From contig NZ_MRTQ01000002.1 of assembly GCF_001956215.1 (NCBI RefSeq), positions 62,001-126,000 of the forward strand: a stretch of 64,000 bases of DNA, read 5' to 3'. Numbering within the stretch: position 1 is the stretch's first letter; each line of letters begins with the position of its first letter. The DNA is from Paenibacillus sp. FSL R5-0490 (GTDB lineage Bacteria; Bacillota; Bacilli; Bacillales; Cytobacillaceae). This document shows, piece by piece, positions 31,786 through 39,439 of the stretch. The position numbers and the translations under genes were made by a program. Under the pieces are notes generated by a model. It saw nothing but the letters and a program-made list of their open reading frames with translations, ran no database searches and was not told where the DNA came from.

Positions 31786-33119
31786 ACCCTGTAACAATGA
31801 GGGCTTTGCTGGATAGATGGGATAGCATGGGACTTCTTCATCGGGTGAAAAAAGAGGTGGACCCTCTCTATGAACTGGGAGCAGTGATAAATACGAAAAA
31901 TGGCAGACAGCCTTTTTTATTTCAGAAAATCAAAGGCTATCAATCTTCCATGGCTGCCGGTTTGGGAGGAGACAGAGAACTTTTGGCGGACAGCATGGGG
32001 ATCACCCCATCTGAACTTATACCTAAAATCATCGAATCAATAGTTAATCCTATTCCGACAACTTTAAGGCAAACTGGTCCTGTTCAGGAGAATCTTGTGA
32101 CCGGGGAATTCGATCTGGCAGATTTGTTTCCTATCCCAACCTATCATGCAGATGACTCAGGTGCTTATTATGTAGCAGGAATATTGGTGGTTAAAGACTT
32201 ATCGGGCAGAAAAAGGTATACCTCGATTCGCAGGATGCAATACCTTGGCGGCAATCGAACGAACATTCTCATAACATCCCCGGAGCTGATGGAGCAATAT
32301 GCCCATTATGAAAGCATCGGCGAACCGATGGAAGTGGCTGTTATGTTTGGGGTGGTTCCGGCTGTTGTCTTAAGTTCTCAGATCAGTACGCATTTGTATC
32401 ATACCGACAAATTGGATGTAGCAGGTGCACTGCTTGGCCAGTCTCTGGATGTGGTTCAGTGCAAAACGGTCGATTTGGAAGTACTGGCTGAAGCGGAAAT
32501 TGTTCTGGAAGGCAAGATGCTTCCATTTGAAAGAGAACTGGAAGGTCCGTTCGGCGAACTGGCCGGTTATTATGGCACCAGAACGCCACAGCCGATAGTA
32601 GAATTTTCAGCCGTTACTTACCGGAATAACGCTATCTCACAGACTATTTTTCCATCAAGTTATGAAGAAAGGCTGCCAATGGCGCTTGTCAGGGAAGCTA
32701 CACTTTTAAGCACCGTCAGGCAGGTTGTTCCAAATATCAAAGCTGTACATATCCCGATGGGCGGTGTCGCCCGCTATCATGCAGTCATACAAATTGACAA
32801 GAAGCATGATGGTGACGGCAAACAGGCGGCACTTGCAGCTTTTGCAAGCGATAAGGATTTAAAGCATGTGGTTGTTGTGAATGATGACGTCGATATCTTT
32901 GATTCGGATGATGTTGAGTGGGCTATAGCGACAAGAGTGCAGGCGGGGGATGATATTTTTATCGTACAGGGTGCGAAGGGTTCACCGCTCGAGTCTTCTC
33001 ATCATTTAAAAGGAGTCAGTGATAAGATGGGCATCGATGCAACCTATCCGCTTGGAAAAGAAGAGTTATTTAAAAGAACTTCAATCCCCATTGAAGTGAA
33101 TCTCGAAGACTATCTTTAA
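31782..33119 (+). CDS. UbiD-family prFMN-dependent decarboxylase; proposed 4-amino-5-imidazolecarboxylate decarboxylase
   Basis: A 445-residue UbiD-family enzyme. The catalytic Glu pair is visible in E254-G-P-F-G-E259, followed by LAGYYG. The R-R-M-Q / SIRRMQYLGGNR region holds the conserved arginine. UbiD enzymes reversibly decarboxylate alpha,beta-unsaturated or aromatic acids. In the clostridial xanthine pathway one step removes CO2 from 4-amino-5-imidazolecarboxylate; a UbiD placed directly after a ring opener and a ureido hydrolase fits that chemistry. This substrate is inferred, not shown. ATG at 31782 overlaps the ubiX stop and follows GGGGAAAAGG. Confidence 0.87.
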   Translation: MNPVTMRALLDRWDSMGLLHRVKKEVDPLYELGAVINTKNGRQPFLFQKIKGYQSSMAAGLGGDRELLADSMGITPSELIPKIIESIVNPIPTTLRQTGPVQENLVTGEFDLADLFPIPTYHADDSGAYYVAGILVVKDLSGRKRYTSIRRMQYLGGNRTNILITSPELMEQYAHYESIGEPMEVAVMFGVVPAVVLSSQISTHLYHTDKLDVAGALLGQSLDVVQCKTVDLEVLAEAEIVLEGKMLPFERELEGPFGELAGYYGTRTPQPIVEFSAVTYRNNAISQTIFPSSYEERLPMALVREATLLSTVRQVVPNIKAVHIPMGGVARYHAVIQIDKKHDGDGKQAALAAFASDKDLKHVVVVNDDVDIFDSDDVEWAIATRVQAGDDIFIVQGAKGSPLESSHHLKGVSDKMGIDATYPLGKEELFKRTSIPIEVNLEDYL

Positions 33120-33144
33120 GCTTTTGCAGTAGAGGAGGTCAAAA

Positions 33145-33408
33145 ATGAAGGCAATTGGCTTAATAGAAACAAGAGGCTTGACAGCAGCTATTGCAGCGCT
33201 GGACTCAATGGCAAAAGCAGCAAATGTCAGCTTAGTTGATTTAAAGAGAGTCGGATCCGGACTTGTCACCGTCATTATTGAAGGGGATGTGGCGGCAGTT
33301 ACAGCTGCTGTCGAGGTTGGGAAGACTGCTCATACAGTGGCTGGAGGAGAACTGGTTTCGGCTAATGTGATACCCCGCCCTCATTCAGAACTTCGCAAAA
33401 TTCTATAA
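33145..33408 (+). CDS. BMC-H microcompartment shell protein 1
   Basis: An 87-residue single BMC domain: it begins MKAIGLIETRGLTAAI, has the DLKRVGSGLVTVIIEGDVAAV core and ends [10 protein letters not shown], which is the canonical PduA/EutM-type pattern. The pore loop around K-R-V-G-S-G-L differs slightly from the usual KVGSG-type loops. Such proteins form hexamers that tile the shell facets. AGGAGGTC precedes the ATG. It is the first of four shell genes in this operon. Confidence 0.92.
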   Translation: MKAIGLIETRGLTAAIAALDSMAKAANVSLVDLKRVGSGLVTVIIEGDVAAVTAAVEVGKTAHTVAGGELVSANVIPRPHSELRKIL

Positions 33409-33440
33409 GAAGATGTTCCATAAGTGGAGGTGCATAATGT

Positions 33441-34400
33441 GTGTCTGACTTTATTAAAAGTGTTGTAGAAGAAGTGATGAAGCCCTACAGCAAGCAAAAA
33501 GTAAATCCTATTAAGGGAGCTGCCAATTTTTCCCCGCACCAAAGCCAGCCGGGATTGGAGTCGGGTATACCGGGCATCAGCCGGCCAAATTATCAGAAAG
33601 AAAAAATGAATAAAAGAATAGCTGTTAAGCATGCAGACCCGCCCCAGGCTGCTAATCCACAACCAAACTTTAGAAGGCAGACAGTTTCACTTTCTTCACC
33701 CACGCCTTCCGCTAAAGAAAAAATTGCACAGCTTCAGACCCTGTCCCTGGTACAAGGGAAGCAGCGGGTTTCTGCCAGGGCTGAATCCGCTGAAACAAAA
33801 CCCGGCCGAAATGCTAGAGAAAGCCAGCTTATCGGACAAACTCCGGAGGGTGTTAAAGTCTGGCTGTTCTCAGATCTTCACCCCGCATTGGAAGGCTCCT
33901 TTCAGCGGGAATTAAAAACAGCCTTAATCGGGGTTGTTACTTCAGAGAAATGTACGCCGGGACAGCTATTTTTACTGAATGACCTTTTAAGAGAGTTTCC
34001 TTCTTTAAGATATTGCCTGTCTTGGGACAAAAACAGCGGGCAATCCTTTTCGCTGGAGCTTTATGAAGAGGATGATGGAATACTGTTAAACGCTTTAAAG
34101 AGCTTCTTTAAAAAACTTTCCCAAAAAAAATTTAAAACGATTACAGCACATATAGAAAAGTCCCCCAGTCCATGGCTTACAAAACAATTGGGGCTAAACT
34201 CGTCAATTGGCGGTGTCGGTGTCATTGAAGGAATCGACTATTATTCCAGCATTTTGCTCCTTGACCGGCACATGAAAAAAAATACGGCCGAACACATCAA
34301 ATTTTTGATAGAGAAGAACTATGTGCTTCTTCACGGTCAGTTTGATGAGGTATCCCGGATCACGGATCTGCTTTGTAAGGAATACGACAGGATTAAATAA
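33441..34400 (+). CDS. Unassigned BMC-operon protein with encapsulation-peptide-like N-terminus and long linker
   Basis: A 319-residue protein embedded between shell genes. Residues 2-16 (SDFIKSVVEEVMKPY) form a short amphipathic helix like the peptides that target cargo into microcompartments. Residues ~18-125 are rich in P, Q, S, N and K and look disordered. Residues ~130-319 look folded, with a glycine-rich SSIGGVGVIEG segment and a C-terminal helical end. No catalytic motif was recognised. GTG at 33441 follows GGAGGTG; the nearby ATG is out of frame and stops at once. It may be a cargo scaffold or a new enzyme; it is not recognised. Confidence 0.75.
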   Translation: MSDFIKSVVEEVMKPYSKQKVNPIKGAANFSPHQSQPGLESGIPGISRPNYQKEKMNKRIAVKHADPPQAANPQPNFRRQTVSLSSPTPSAKEKIAQLQTLSLVQGKQRVSARAESAETKPGRNARESQLIGQTPEGVKVWLFSDLHPALEGSFQRELKTALIGVVTSEKCTPGQLFLLNDLLREFPSLRYCLSWDKNSGQSFSLELYEEDDGILLNALKSFFKKLSQKKFKTITAHIEKSPSPWLTKQLGLNSSIGGVGVIEGIDYYSSILLLDRHMKKNTAEHIKFLIEKNYVLLHGQFDEVSRITDLLCKEYDRIK

Positions 34401-34489
34401 GGCTTGGCCAGCAGCACAGTCACAGATCAGCTCAATAATTCCTGAAAATTTAGCCGGTCTGACAATTTCATAGGAGGAGGATTCTTCAG

Positions 34490-34903
34490 TTGCAAGCATT
34501 GGGTTTGATTGAAACCGTTGGTTATTCAACAGCAGTTTCTGCAGCAGATGCAGCTGTAAAAGCAGCAGATGTAGAAATTGTAGGAATTGAAAAAGTAATA
34601 GGAGTGGATGGCTACCTTGGCGTCACAATCCATTTTAACGGTGATGTTGCGGCTGTAAAGTCTGCAGTCGATGCCGGTGTGAGTTCAGCAGAGAGAATAG
34701 GAAAAGTAATTTCTGCTCATGTCATCCCGCGTGCACACAGTGAAGTGGCAGGGAAGCTGCTTCCGAATTTCAAACTGAAAGACATGCAACCGGAAGCAGG
34801 TGCTGAAAAAGAGGTTAAATCCGTAGAAAAGCCGCATGAAAAAAAGAAAGCTAAAATACAAAATGAGCCTGACGAAAATGATAATGACAAACCATCAGTT
34901 TAA
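34490..34903 (+). CDS. BMC-H microcompartment shell protein 2 with charged C-terminal tail
   Basis: A 137-residue protein. Residues 1-92 are a BMC domain ([20 protein letters not shown]; the pore region reads [13 protein letters not shown], longer than usual; [10 protein letters not shown]). Residues ~93-137 are a lysine/glutamate-rich tail that is probably flexible and could bind cargo or partner proteins on one face of the shell. TTG at 34490 follows GGAGGAGG. The longer pore loop could alter which metabolite passes. Confidence 0.9.
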   Translation: MQALGLIETVGYSTAVSAADAAVKAADVEIVGIEKVIGVDGYLGVTIHFNGDVAAVKSAVDAGVSSAERIGKVISAHVIPRAHSEVAGKLLPNFKLKDMQPEAGAEKEVKSVEKPHEKKKAKIQNEPDENDNDKPSV

Positions 34904-34926
34904 TAAACTTAAGGAGGAAACACACA

Positions 34927-35211
34927 ATGGGTGAAGCATTGGGATTAATCGAGACGAAAGGCCTAGTCGGCGCAGTAGAGGCAGCGGATGCAATGGTTAA
35001 AGCAGCAAATGTGGAGATCTGCGGATATGAAAAAGTGGGATTTGGTCTTGTAACAGTTATGGTCAGAGGAGATGTTGGAGCGGTTAAAGCTGCGACCGAT
35101 GCAGGAGCCGAAGCTGCCAGCAGAGTTGGAGAACTGATCTCGGTACATGTCATTCCGAGACCGCACAGCGAAGTTGAAAGAGCTCTTTTATCAAAAAATA
35201 TCGGTGAATAA
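34927..35211 (+). CDS. BMC-H microcompartment shell protein 3
   Basis: A 94-residue canonical BMC-H protein: [20 protein letters not shown] at the start, [22 protein letters not shown] in the middle and [10 protein letters not shown] near the end, as in PduA/PduJ/EutM. It is the most consensus-like of the three and is a good candidate for the main facet hexamer. AAGGAGGAAA precedes the ATG. It is separated from the preceding BMC gene by 23 bp. Confidence 0.94.
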   Translation: MGEALGLIETKGLVGAVEAADAMVKAANVEICGYEKVGFGLVTVMVRGDVGAVKAATDAGAEAASRVGELISVHVIPRPHSEVERALLSKNIGE

Positions 35212-35213
35212 GC

Positions 35214-35945
35214 ATGAGGAGCAGAAAGCAGAGTGTTATGGCGAAAAACACTCTGCAGGCGCTTTATATGCGAAATGAAAACTGCAGAGACAGAAAACCT
35301 CATGTCCTGGCTCTATTAACCTCTCATTTGATAGGAATGGAACCGGGATTTTCTTACTTGAAAAAGCTAACAGAGGAAGATATTACACTTAGAATGGCTG
35401 CTGAAGAAGAAATGCTGGCCCAATTTCCGCTTGAGGAGTTAGTTTCTCTGACCGGAAATGACGATTGGATCTCTGCTTCAATGATTAATGATCAGCTTCT
35501 TGATCATTTTGATGAAATTCTTTTGCCAATTCTATCTTTTTCTTTAATAGCAGATCTATTGAATCTTAACGAACAAAGGCCATTGGTGCAGATCATCCTA
35601 ATGGGTTTATTAAAAGGGAAACGGGTCACGGCTTTGAAGGCTGGAGGTGATCCTTTCAGCCAGTATTGGAAACTGAAAGGAATGGATAAAGGTCCGGACT
35701 TTTTAAAAAGAAAGCTTAATGGGCAGATGACAGAGCTGAAGGTGCTTGGCATCAGATTAATAGATTTCAATGATAGGACAGACTTTGCTGTTCATCAAAT
35801 GAAGAAAACGGTTATATCCGAGGAGACAGTCCGGTTTGCCTATTTGAACAATCTTGATCAGCTGACTGTTCCAAAAGGGGCTATCATAACCCCCCTGGCA
35901 AAAGATACAGCAAAGGAACTTAAGATCGAAATTATTTTACATTAA
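35214..35945 (+). CDS. Unassigned BMC-operon protein with 'TPLAKD' C-terminal motif
   Basis: A 243-residue soluble protein between shell genes. Its C-terminus, VPKGAIITPLAKDTAKELKIEI, resembles the tail (ITP-x-A-x-D-x-A) found on several BMC-locus proteins such as EutT- and flavoprotein-type members. The middle contains an ILMGLLKGKRV strand-turn and the segment ALKAGGDPFSQYW, which could be a flavoprotein-like core. I do not recognise the enzyme. ATG at 35214 follows GGTGA; ATG at 35238 is an alternative. It lies 2 bp after shell protein 3. Confidence 0.7.
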   Translation: MRSRKQSVMAKNTLQALYMRNENCRDRKPHVLALLTSHLIGMEPGFSYLKKLTEEDITLRMAAEEEMLAQFPLEELVSLTGNDDWISASMINDQLLDHFDEILLPILSFSLIADLLNLNEQRPLVQIILMGLLKGKRVTALKAGGDPFSQYWKLKGMDKGPDFLKRKLNGQMTELKVLGIRLIDFNDRTDFAVHQMKKTVISEETVRFAYLNNLDQLTVPKGAIITPLAKDTAKELKIEIILH

Positions 35946-35958
35946 GGGGTAGGTCTTT

Positions 35959-36237
35959 ATGCAAATGGGAATAGTGGTTGGCCGTGTAACTGCCACAAGA
36001 AAAGATGATAATCTGGTGGGCACAAAACTATTAATTACCCAGCCTATAGGATTGGACGGCTCAATGTTACCGAACCCCATTATAACCGTTGATACTGTTG
36101 GTGCCGGCATTGGCGAGAAAGTCATCTATGTGACTGGAAGCATGGCATCAAGAGCGGTTCAGAATAAAGATGCACCTATCGATGCTGCCATTATCGGAAT
36201 TATTGACAGTGTAGAAGGAATGGAAACAGGGGGTTAA
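35959..36237 (+). CDS. BMC-P (EutN/CcmL) pentameric vertex protein
   Basis: A 92-residue EutN/CcmL/CsoS4 protein with the family's start MGIVVGRVTATRKDDNLVGTKLLI, the middle DTVGAGIGEKVIYVTGS and the late IDAAIIGIIDSVE. Pentamers of this family cap the icosahedral vertices and are needed to close the shell. AAGGGGTAGG precedes the ATG. Its presence with BMC-H genes shows the operon can make a closed shell. Confidence 0.95.
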   Translation: MQMGIVVGRVTATRKDDNLVGTKLLITQPIGLDGSMLPNPIITVDTVGAGIGEKVIYVTGSMASRAVQNKDAPIDAAIIGIIDSVEGMETGG

Positions 36238-36240
36238 TAA

Positions 36241-38052
36241 ATGGATGCAAAAAATATCAAAAAGGCAGTGCAGTACCGCAAGCTTATTGATGTGTTGCTT
36301 GATTCGAGCCAATATGCCGATGTAGTTCTGAAAGGGGGATACTTTATTAATGTGATCACCCGTGAGATCTATGAAGCAGACGTTGCGATGAAAGGCGAAT
36401 ATATATTAATGGCAGGGGACGCAAAAGACTTAATTGGACCAAAAACGATAGTGGAAAACATTCAGGGGAAATTCGTTTGTCCAGGGTTCATTGATTCTCA
36501 TATGCATTTTGAGAGTGCGATGCTGACGTGTACGGAATTCTCCAAGCTTTCCATTCCGACAGGTACCACCACGCTGATTGGTGATCCGCATGAAATAGGG
36601 AACGTCCTGGGTGTTCACGGGATGCAGGCAATGATTGAAGAAGCTAAGACACTTCCAAACCGGGTATTATTCACGGTGCCTTGTGCTGTGCCTGATGCTC
36701 CCGGTCTTGAAACATCCGGCTTTGATGTGACATCAAAGGATATGAAAGAGCTCCTGGCAGACCCATATGTGCAGGGAATTGGGGAGATTCAAAGCTTCAG
36801 CAATATCGGTCCCGTGTATGAGCATGCACCGGAATTAATAGACGACCTTGTTGCCGCAGTTTCATATGCAAACAGCATAGGGAAAACCGTTGAAGGGAAC
36901 GCACCGGGATTGTTTGGCAAAGAGCTTGCCGCCCATATTATCAGCGGAGGGAACCATGTGTCCTGCCATGAAACTACAACGAAAGAAGAAACAGTCGAAA
37001 AGCTGCGCAATGGCGTAAGTGTGTTCATGCGTGAAGGCTCTTCCCAAAGAAATATGGCAGACTGTATTCGCGCCATAACCGAGGATGGGCTGGATTCCCG
37101 CCGTGCAATCCTTGTATCGGACGATATGGTGCCTGCTGATCTGTTAAATTACGGACATATGAATGATATCGTCCGCAGAACCATTGCAGTTGGCATTGAT
37201 CCAGTGGAAGCCATCCAAATGGCGACCATTAATCCTGCCACCCACTTTGGCTTTAAGGATGTGGGGGTAATTGCACCAGGCAAAAGAGCAGATGTCGTCG
37301 TGATCAGCGATCTGAACAATATGACAATTGATCAGGTATACCTGGCAGGGAAAAAAGCAGCTGAAAAAGGCGAATTAACTATAGATATTGCTCCCTACAT
37401 ATATCCGGAAAGTGTGAAAAAGTCAGTGAAGCGGAAGCCTGTAACAGTGAAGGAACTCGCCATTGAAGCTCCAGGCAGCCGTGCAAAAGTTAGGGCAATT
37501 GAAGCAATACCTTTCCAGAACTTAACTGGCGGAAGCGAATATATGTTGAATGTCAAAGACGGTATTGTGCAGCCGTGCTTAAAGCAGGATGTGCTGCCGC
37601 TGCTGGTAGTTGAACGCCACGGCAGAACCGGAAAAATCGGCAAGACGTTTCTTCATGGTTTTGATCTGAAAAGCGGAGCCATAGCAGAAAGCGTTGCTCA
37701 TGATACACATAATATTATTGTAACAGGAACTAACTACGTAGATATGGCCATGGCGGTTAACCGTGTCATTGCCATGGATGGCGGAATAGCCATGATAAAG
37801 GATAGCAAAGTAGTAGGTGATCTTCCTCTCCGGATTGGCGGTTTAATGACAGATGAATTAACTGGAAAAGAAATGAGTGAAAAGGTCGACGAATTATCGC
37901 ATCTTGCCAAAGAAGTTCTGGGCTGCGGTATGGAAGTTCCCTTTATGCATTTATCATTCTGGTCATTGGTAACAAGCCCGAAATGGAAAATTACAGATAT
38001 GGGGCTTATTGATGTAGATAAGTTTGAGGTTATCCCGACCATTATTAATTGA
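36241..38052 (+). CDS. Adenine deaminase-family paralogue with altered metal site; possible aminoimidazole deaminase
   Basis: A 603-residue Ade-like amidohydrolase, 3 bp after the vertex gene. H87-x-H89-x-E91 (DSHMHFES), the LVSDD aspartates and the C-terminal AHDTHN are kept. But the metal-ligand histidine of Ade (GHAPGL-type) is Asn220 here (EGNAPGL), and the Ade TDHE segment reads SCHE. Because a standard ade exists in the other operon, this copy has probably changed substrate. Deamination of 4-aminoimidazole, or hydrolysis of 4-imidazolone, are the pathway slots open to it; inference only. Confidence 0.8.
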   Translation: MDAKNIKKAVQYRKLIDVLLDSSQYADVVLKGGYFINVITREIYEADVAMKGEYILMAGDAKDLIGPKTIVENIQGKFVCPGFIDSHMHFESAMLTCTEFSKLSIPTGTTTLIGDPHEIGNVLGVHGMQAMIEEAKTLPNRVLFTVPCAVPDAPGLETSGFDVTSKDMKELLADPYVQGIGEIQSFSNIGPVYEHAPELIDDLVAAVSYANSIGKTVEGNAPGLFGKELAAHIISGGNHVSCHETTTKEETVEKLRNGVSVFMREGSSQRNMADCIRAITEDGLDSRRAILVSDDMVPADLLNYGHMNDIVRRTIAVGIDPVEAIQMATINPATHFGFKDVGVIAPGKRADVVVISDLNNMTIDQVYLAGKKAAEKGELTIDIAPYIYPESVKKSVKRKPVTVKELAIEAPGSRAKVRAIEAIPFQNLTGGSEYMLNVKDGIVQPCLKQDVLPLLVVERHGRTGKIGKTFLHGFDLKSGAIAESVAHDTHNIIVTGTNYVDMAMAVNRVIAMDGGIAMIKDSKVVGDLPLRIGGLMTDELTGKEMSEKVDELSHLAKEVLGCGMEVPFMHLSFWSLVTSPKWKITDMGLIDVDKFEVIPTIIN

Positions 38053-38057
38053 TCATT

Positions 38058-38084
38058 AAAGCGGCGTTCTCTGCCGCTTTTCAT
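38058..38084 (+). terminator. Possible internal terminator after the adenine deaminase paralogue
   Basis: Stem AAAGCGGC / GCCGCTTT followed by TTCATATATA; the T-run is poor, so partial read-through into the next genes is likely. Confidence 0.5.
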
Positions 38085-38111
38085 ATATACAGCAGGTAAA
38101 GGAGGAATAGC

Positions 38112-38795
38112 ATGGGAGTTAAGCTTGTCGATTTAACGCAGGAAATTTATCAGGGGATGCCTGTTTTTCCCCTTCATCAGAAAACAATGATCTTCCCGAA
38201 TATCTCCCACGAAGAAAGTGAAAAGCAAATTGGATTTACGTTTGCAACTAATAATCTATTAATCAATGAACATGGTCCAACTCATAGTGATGCAACTTAT
38301 GAGTATGATCCTGACGGCCAATACATCGATGAAATGCCGCTTGAGTATTTTTACGGGCCCGCAGTTTGCCTTGATGTATCCCACATCCAGCCTCATCAAT
38401 ATATAACAGACCGTGATCTCGAGGATGCGCTGAGGAAATCACAGCAGTTTATTGAAAAAGGAGATATTGTCCTCCTCTATACAGGCCATTACAATCGGTC
38501 TTATGGTACTGATAAATGGCTCACCACGTATACTGGCCTGGATTATCAGGCAGCAAAATGGCTGGCTGATAAAGGTGCAGTCAATATAGGCATTGATGCC
38601 CCGGCCATTGACCATCCGGATGATCCAAAGTACTCCGGACATCTTATTTGCCGTGAATACGGAATAACCAATACGGAAAATCTCTGCAATCTCGACCAGA
38701 TCGCAGGCATGCGATTTCTATATTTCGGACTCCCTCTCAGAATTCGGAAAGGAACGGGATCTCCGATTCGTGCGGTGGCAGTTTTCATTGAATAA
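38112..38795 (+). CDS. Cyclase-family (kynurenine formamidase-like) metal hydrolase
   Basis: A 227-residue member of the cyclase family (KynB, isatin hydrolase, FdsA-like), which hydrolyses formamides or cyclic amides with a metal ion. The signature H-x-G-T-H-x-D is present in slightly altered form as EHGPTHSDATYEYD: His and Asp ligands are kept, Gly-Thr is Pro-Thr, and the final His of the usual motif is Tyr or missing. GIDAPAID and the C-terminal strand fit. In the proposed pathway it could open 4-imidazolone. AAAGGAGG precedes the ATG at 38112. Confidence 0.8.
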   Translation: MGVKLVDLTQEIYQGMPVFPLHQKTMIFPNISHEESEKQIGFTFATNNLLINEHGPTHSDATYEYDPDGQYIDEMPLEYFYGPAVCLDVSHIQPHQYITDRDLEDALRKSQQFIEKGDIVLLYTGHYNRSYGTDKWLTTYTGLDYQAAKWLADKGAVNIGIDAPAIDHPDDPKYSGHLICREYGITNTENLCNLDQIAGMRFLYFGLPLRIRKGTGSPIRAVAVFIE

Positions 38796-38815
38796 CAACA
38801 AAGGATGGTGATCAA

Positions 38816-39439
38816 ATGAAAGAGGTTTTTAACAGAGGCAAGATCCGGGACGAAATTATTATCCCGCCGTATGAAGGAAGAAGCGCACTGATTCACAAAG
38901 GGGAAGATCTGATTATTATTGATATGGAAGGAAAACAGGTCGGGGACTTTGTCTGCTTTAACTATGAAGATCCCGAAGAACATGTTTCACCTGTTCATAT
39001 GCGGGCTTCACTAAGCAGTATACGGCTTAAAACGGGAGACTGGCTTTACAGCAACCGCCGCCGTCCTCTAATGCAGCTGATGGAAGATACTGTTGGAAAA
39101 CATGATTTCTTCTTTCCGGCATGTGATTATTACCGCTACAAAGTTGATTTCGATAAAGAGGACCACCCTAATTGCCATGATAATATTGCGAATGCATTGA
39201 AAAAGTATAATATTCATCCCCCGGTTATTCCGGATCCCATTAATATCTTTATGAATAATGTCCTTGATGATGCCGGGGATTATGTCATTGCAGAACCCCT
39301 TTCCAAGCCTGGCGATTACATAAGGCTGAAAGCACTGTGCGATGTTGTCATTGCCTGTACAACGTGTTCCCAGGACATGGCGCCTGTTAATGGGTTTAAA
39401 GTGACCCCTATTAAAATGCAAATTATGGAGGCAGATTAA
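38816..39439 (+). CDS. DUF1989 family protein (urea carboxylase-associated; deiminase-like)
   Basis: A 207-residue DUF1989 protein. Conserved pieces are the EGKQVGDFVCFN strand, CHDNIANAL, PDPINIFMN and the metal-binding CTTCSQD near the C-terminus. Two-subunit DUF1989 enzymes are known to deiminate carboxyguanidine, so attack on an amidine C=N is a reasonable family activity. A single-gene member next to an M20 hydrolase here could deiminate formiminoglycine to N-formylglycine; this is inference. AAGGATGGTGATC precedes the ATG. The stop overlaps the next start (TAATG). Confidence 0.78.
   Translation: MKEVFNRGKIRDEIIIPPYEGRSALIHKGEDLIIIDMEGKQVGDFVCFNYEDPEEHVSPVHMRASLSSIRLKTGDWLYSNRRRPLMQLMEDTVGKHDFFFPACDYYRYKVDFDKEDHPNCHDNIANALKKYNIHPPVIPDPINIFMNNVLDDAGDYVIAEPLSKPGDYIRLKALCDVVIACTTCSQDMAPVNGFKVTPIKMQIMEAD

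Noticed and set aside
33145-36237. Ethanolamine or propanediol utilisation microcompartment
   Set aside because: No eutBC, pduCDE, aldehyde dehydrogenase, EutJ or B12 genes are present; only the shell families are shared.
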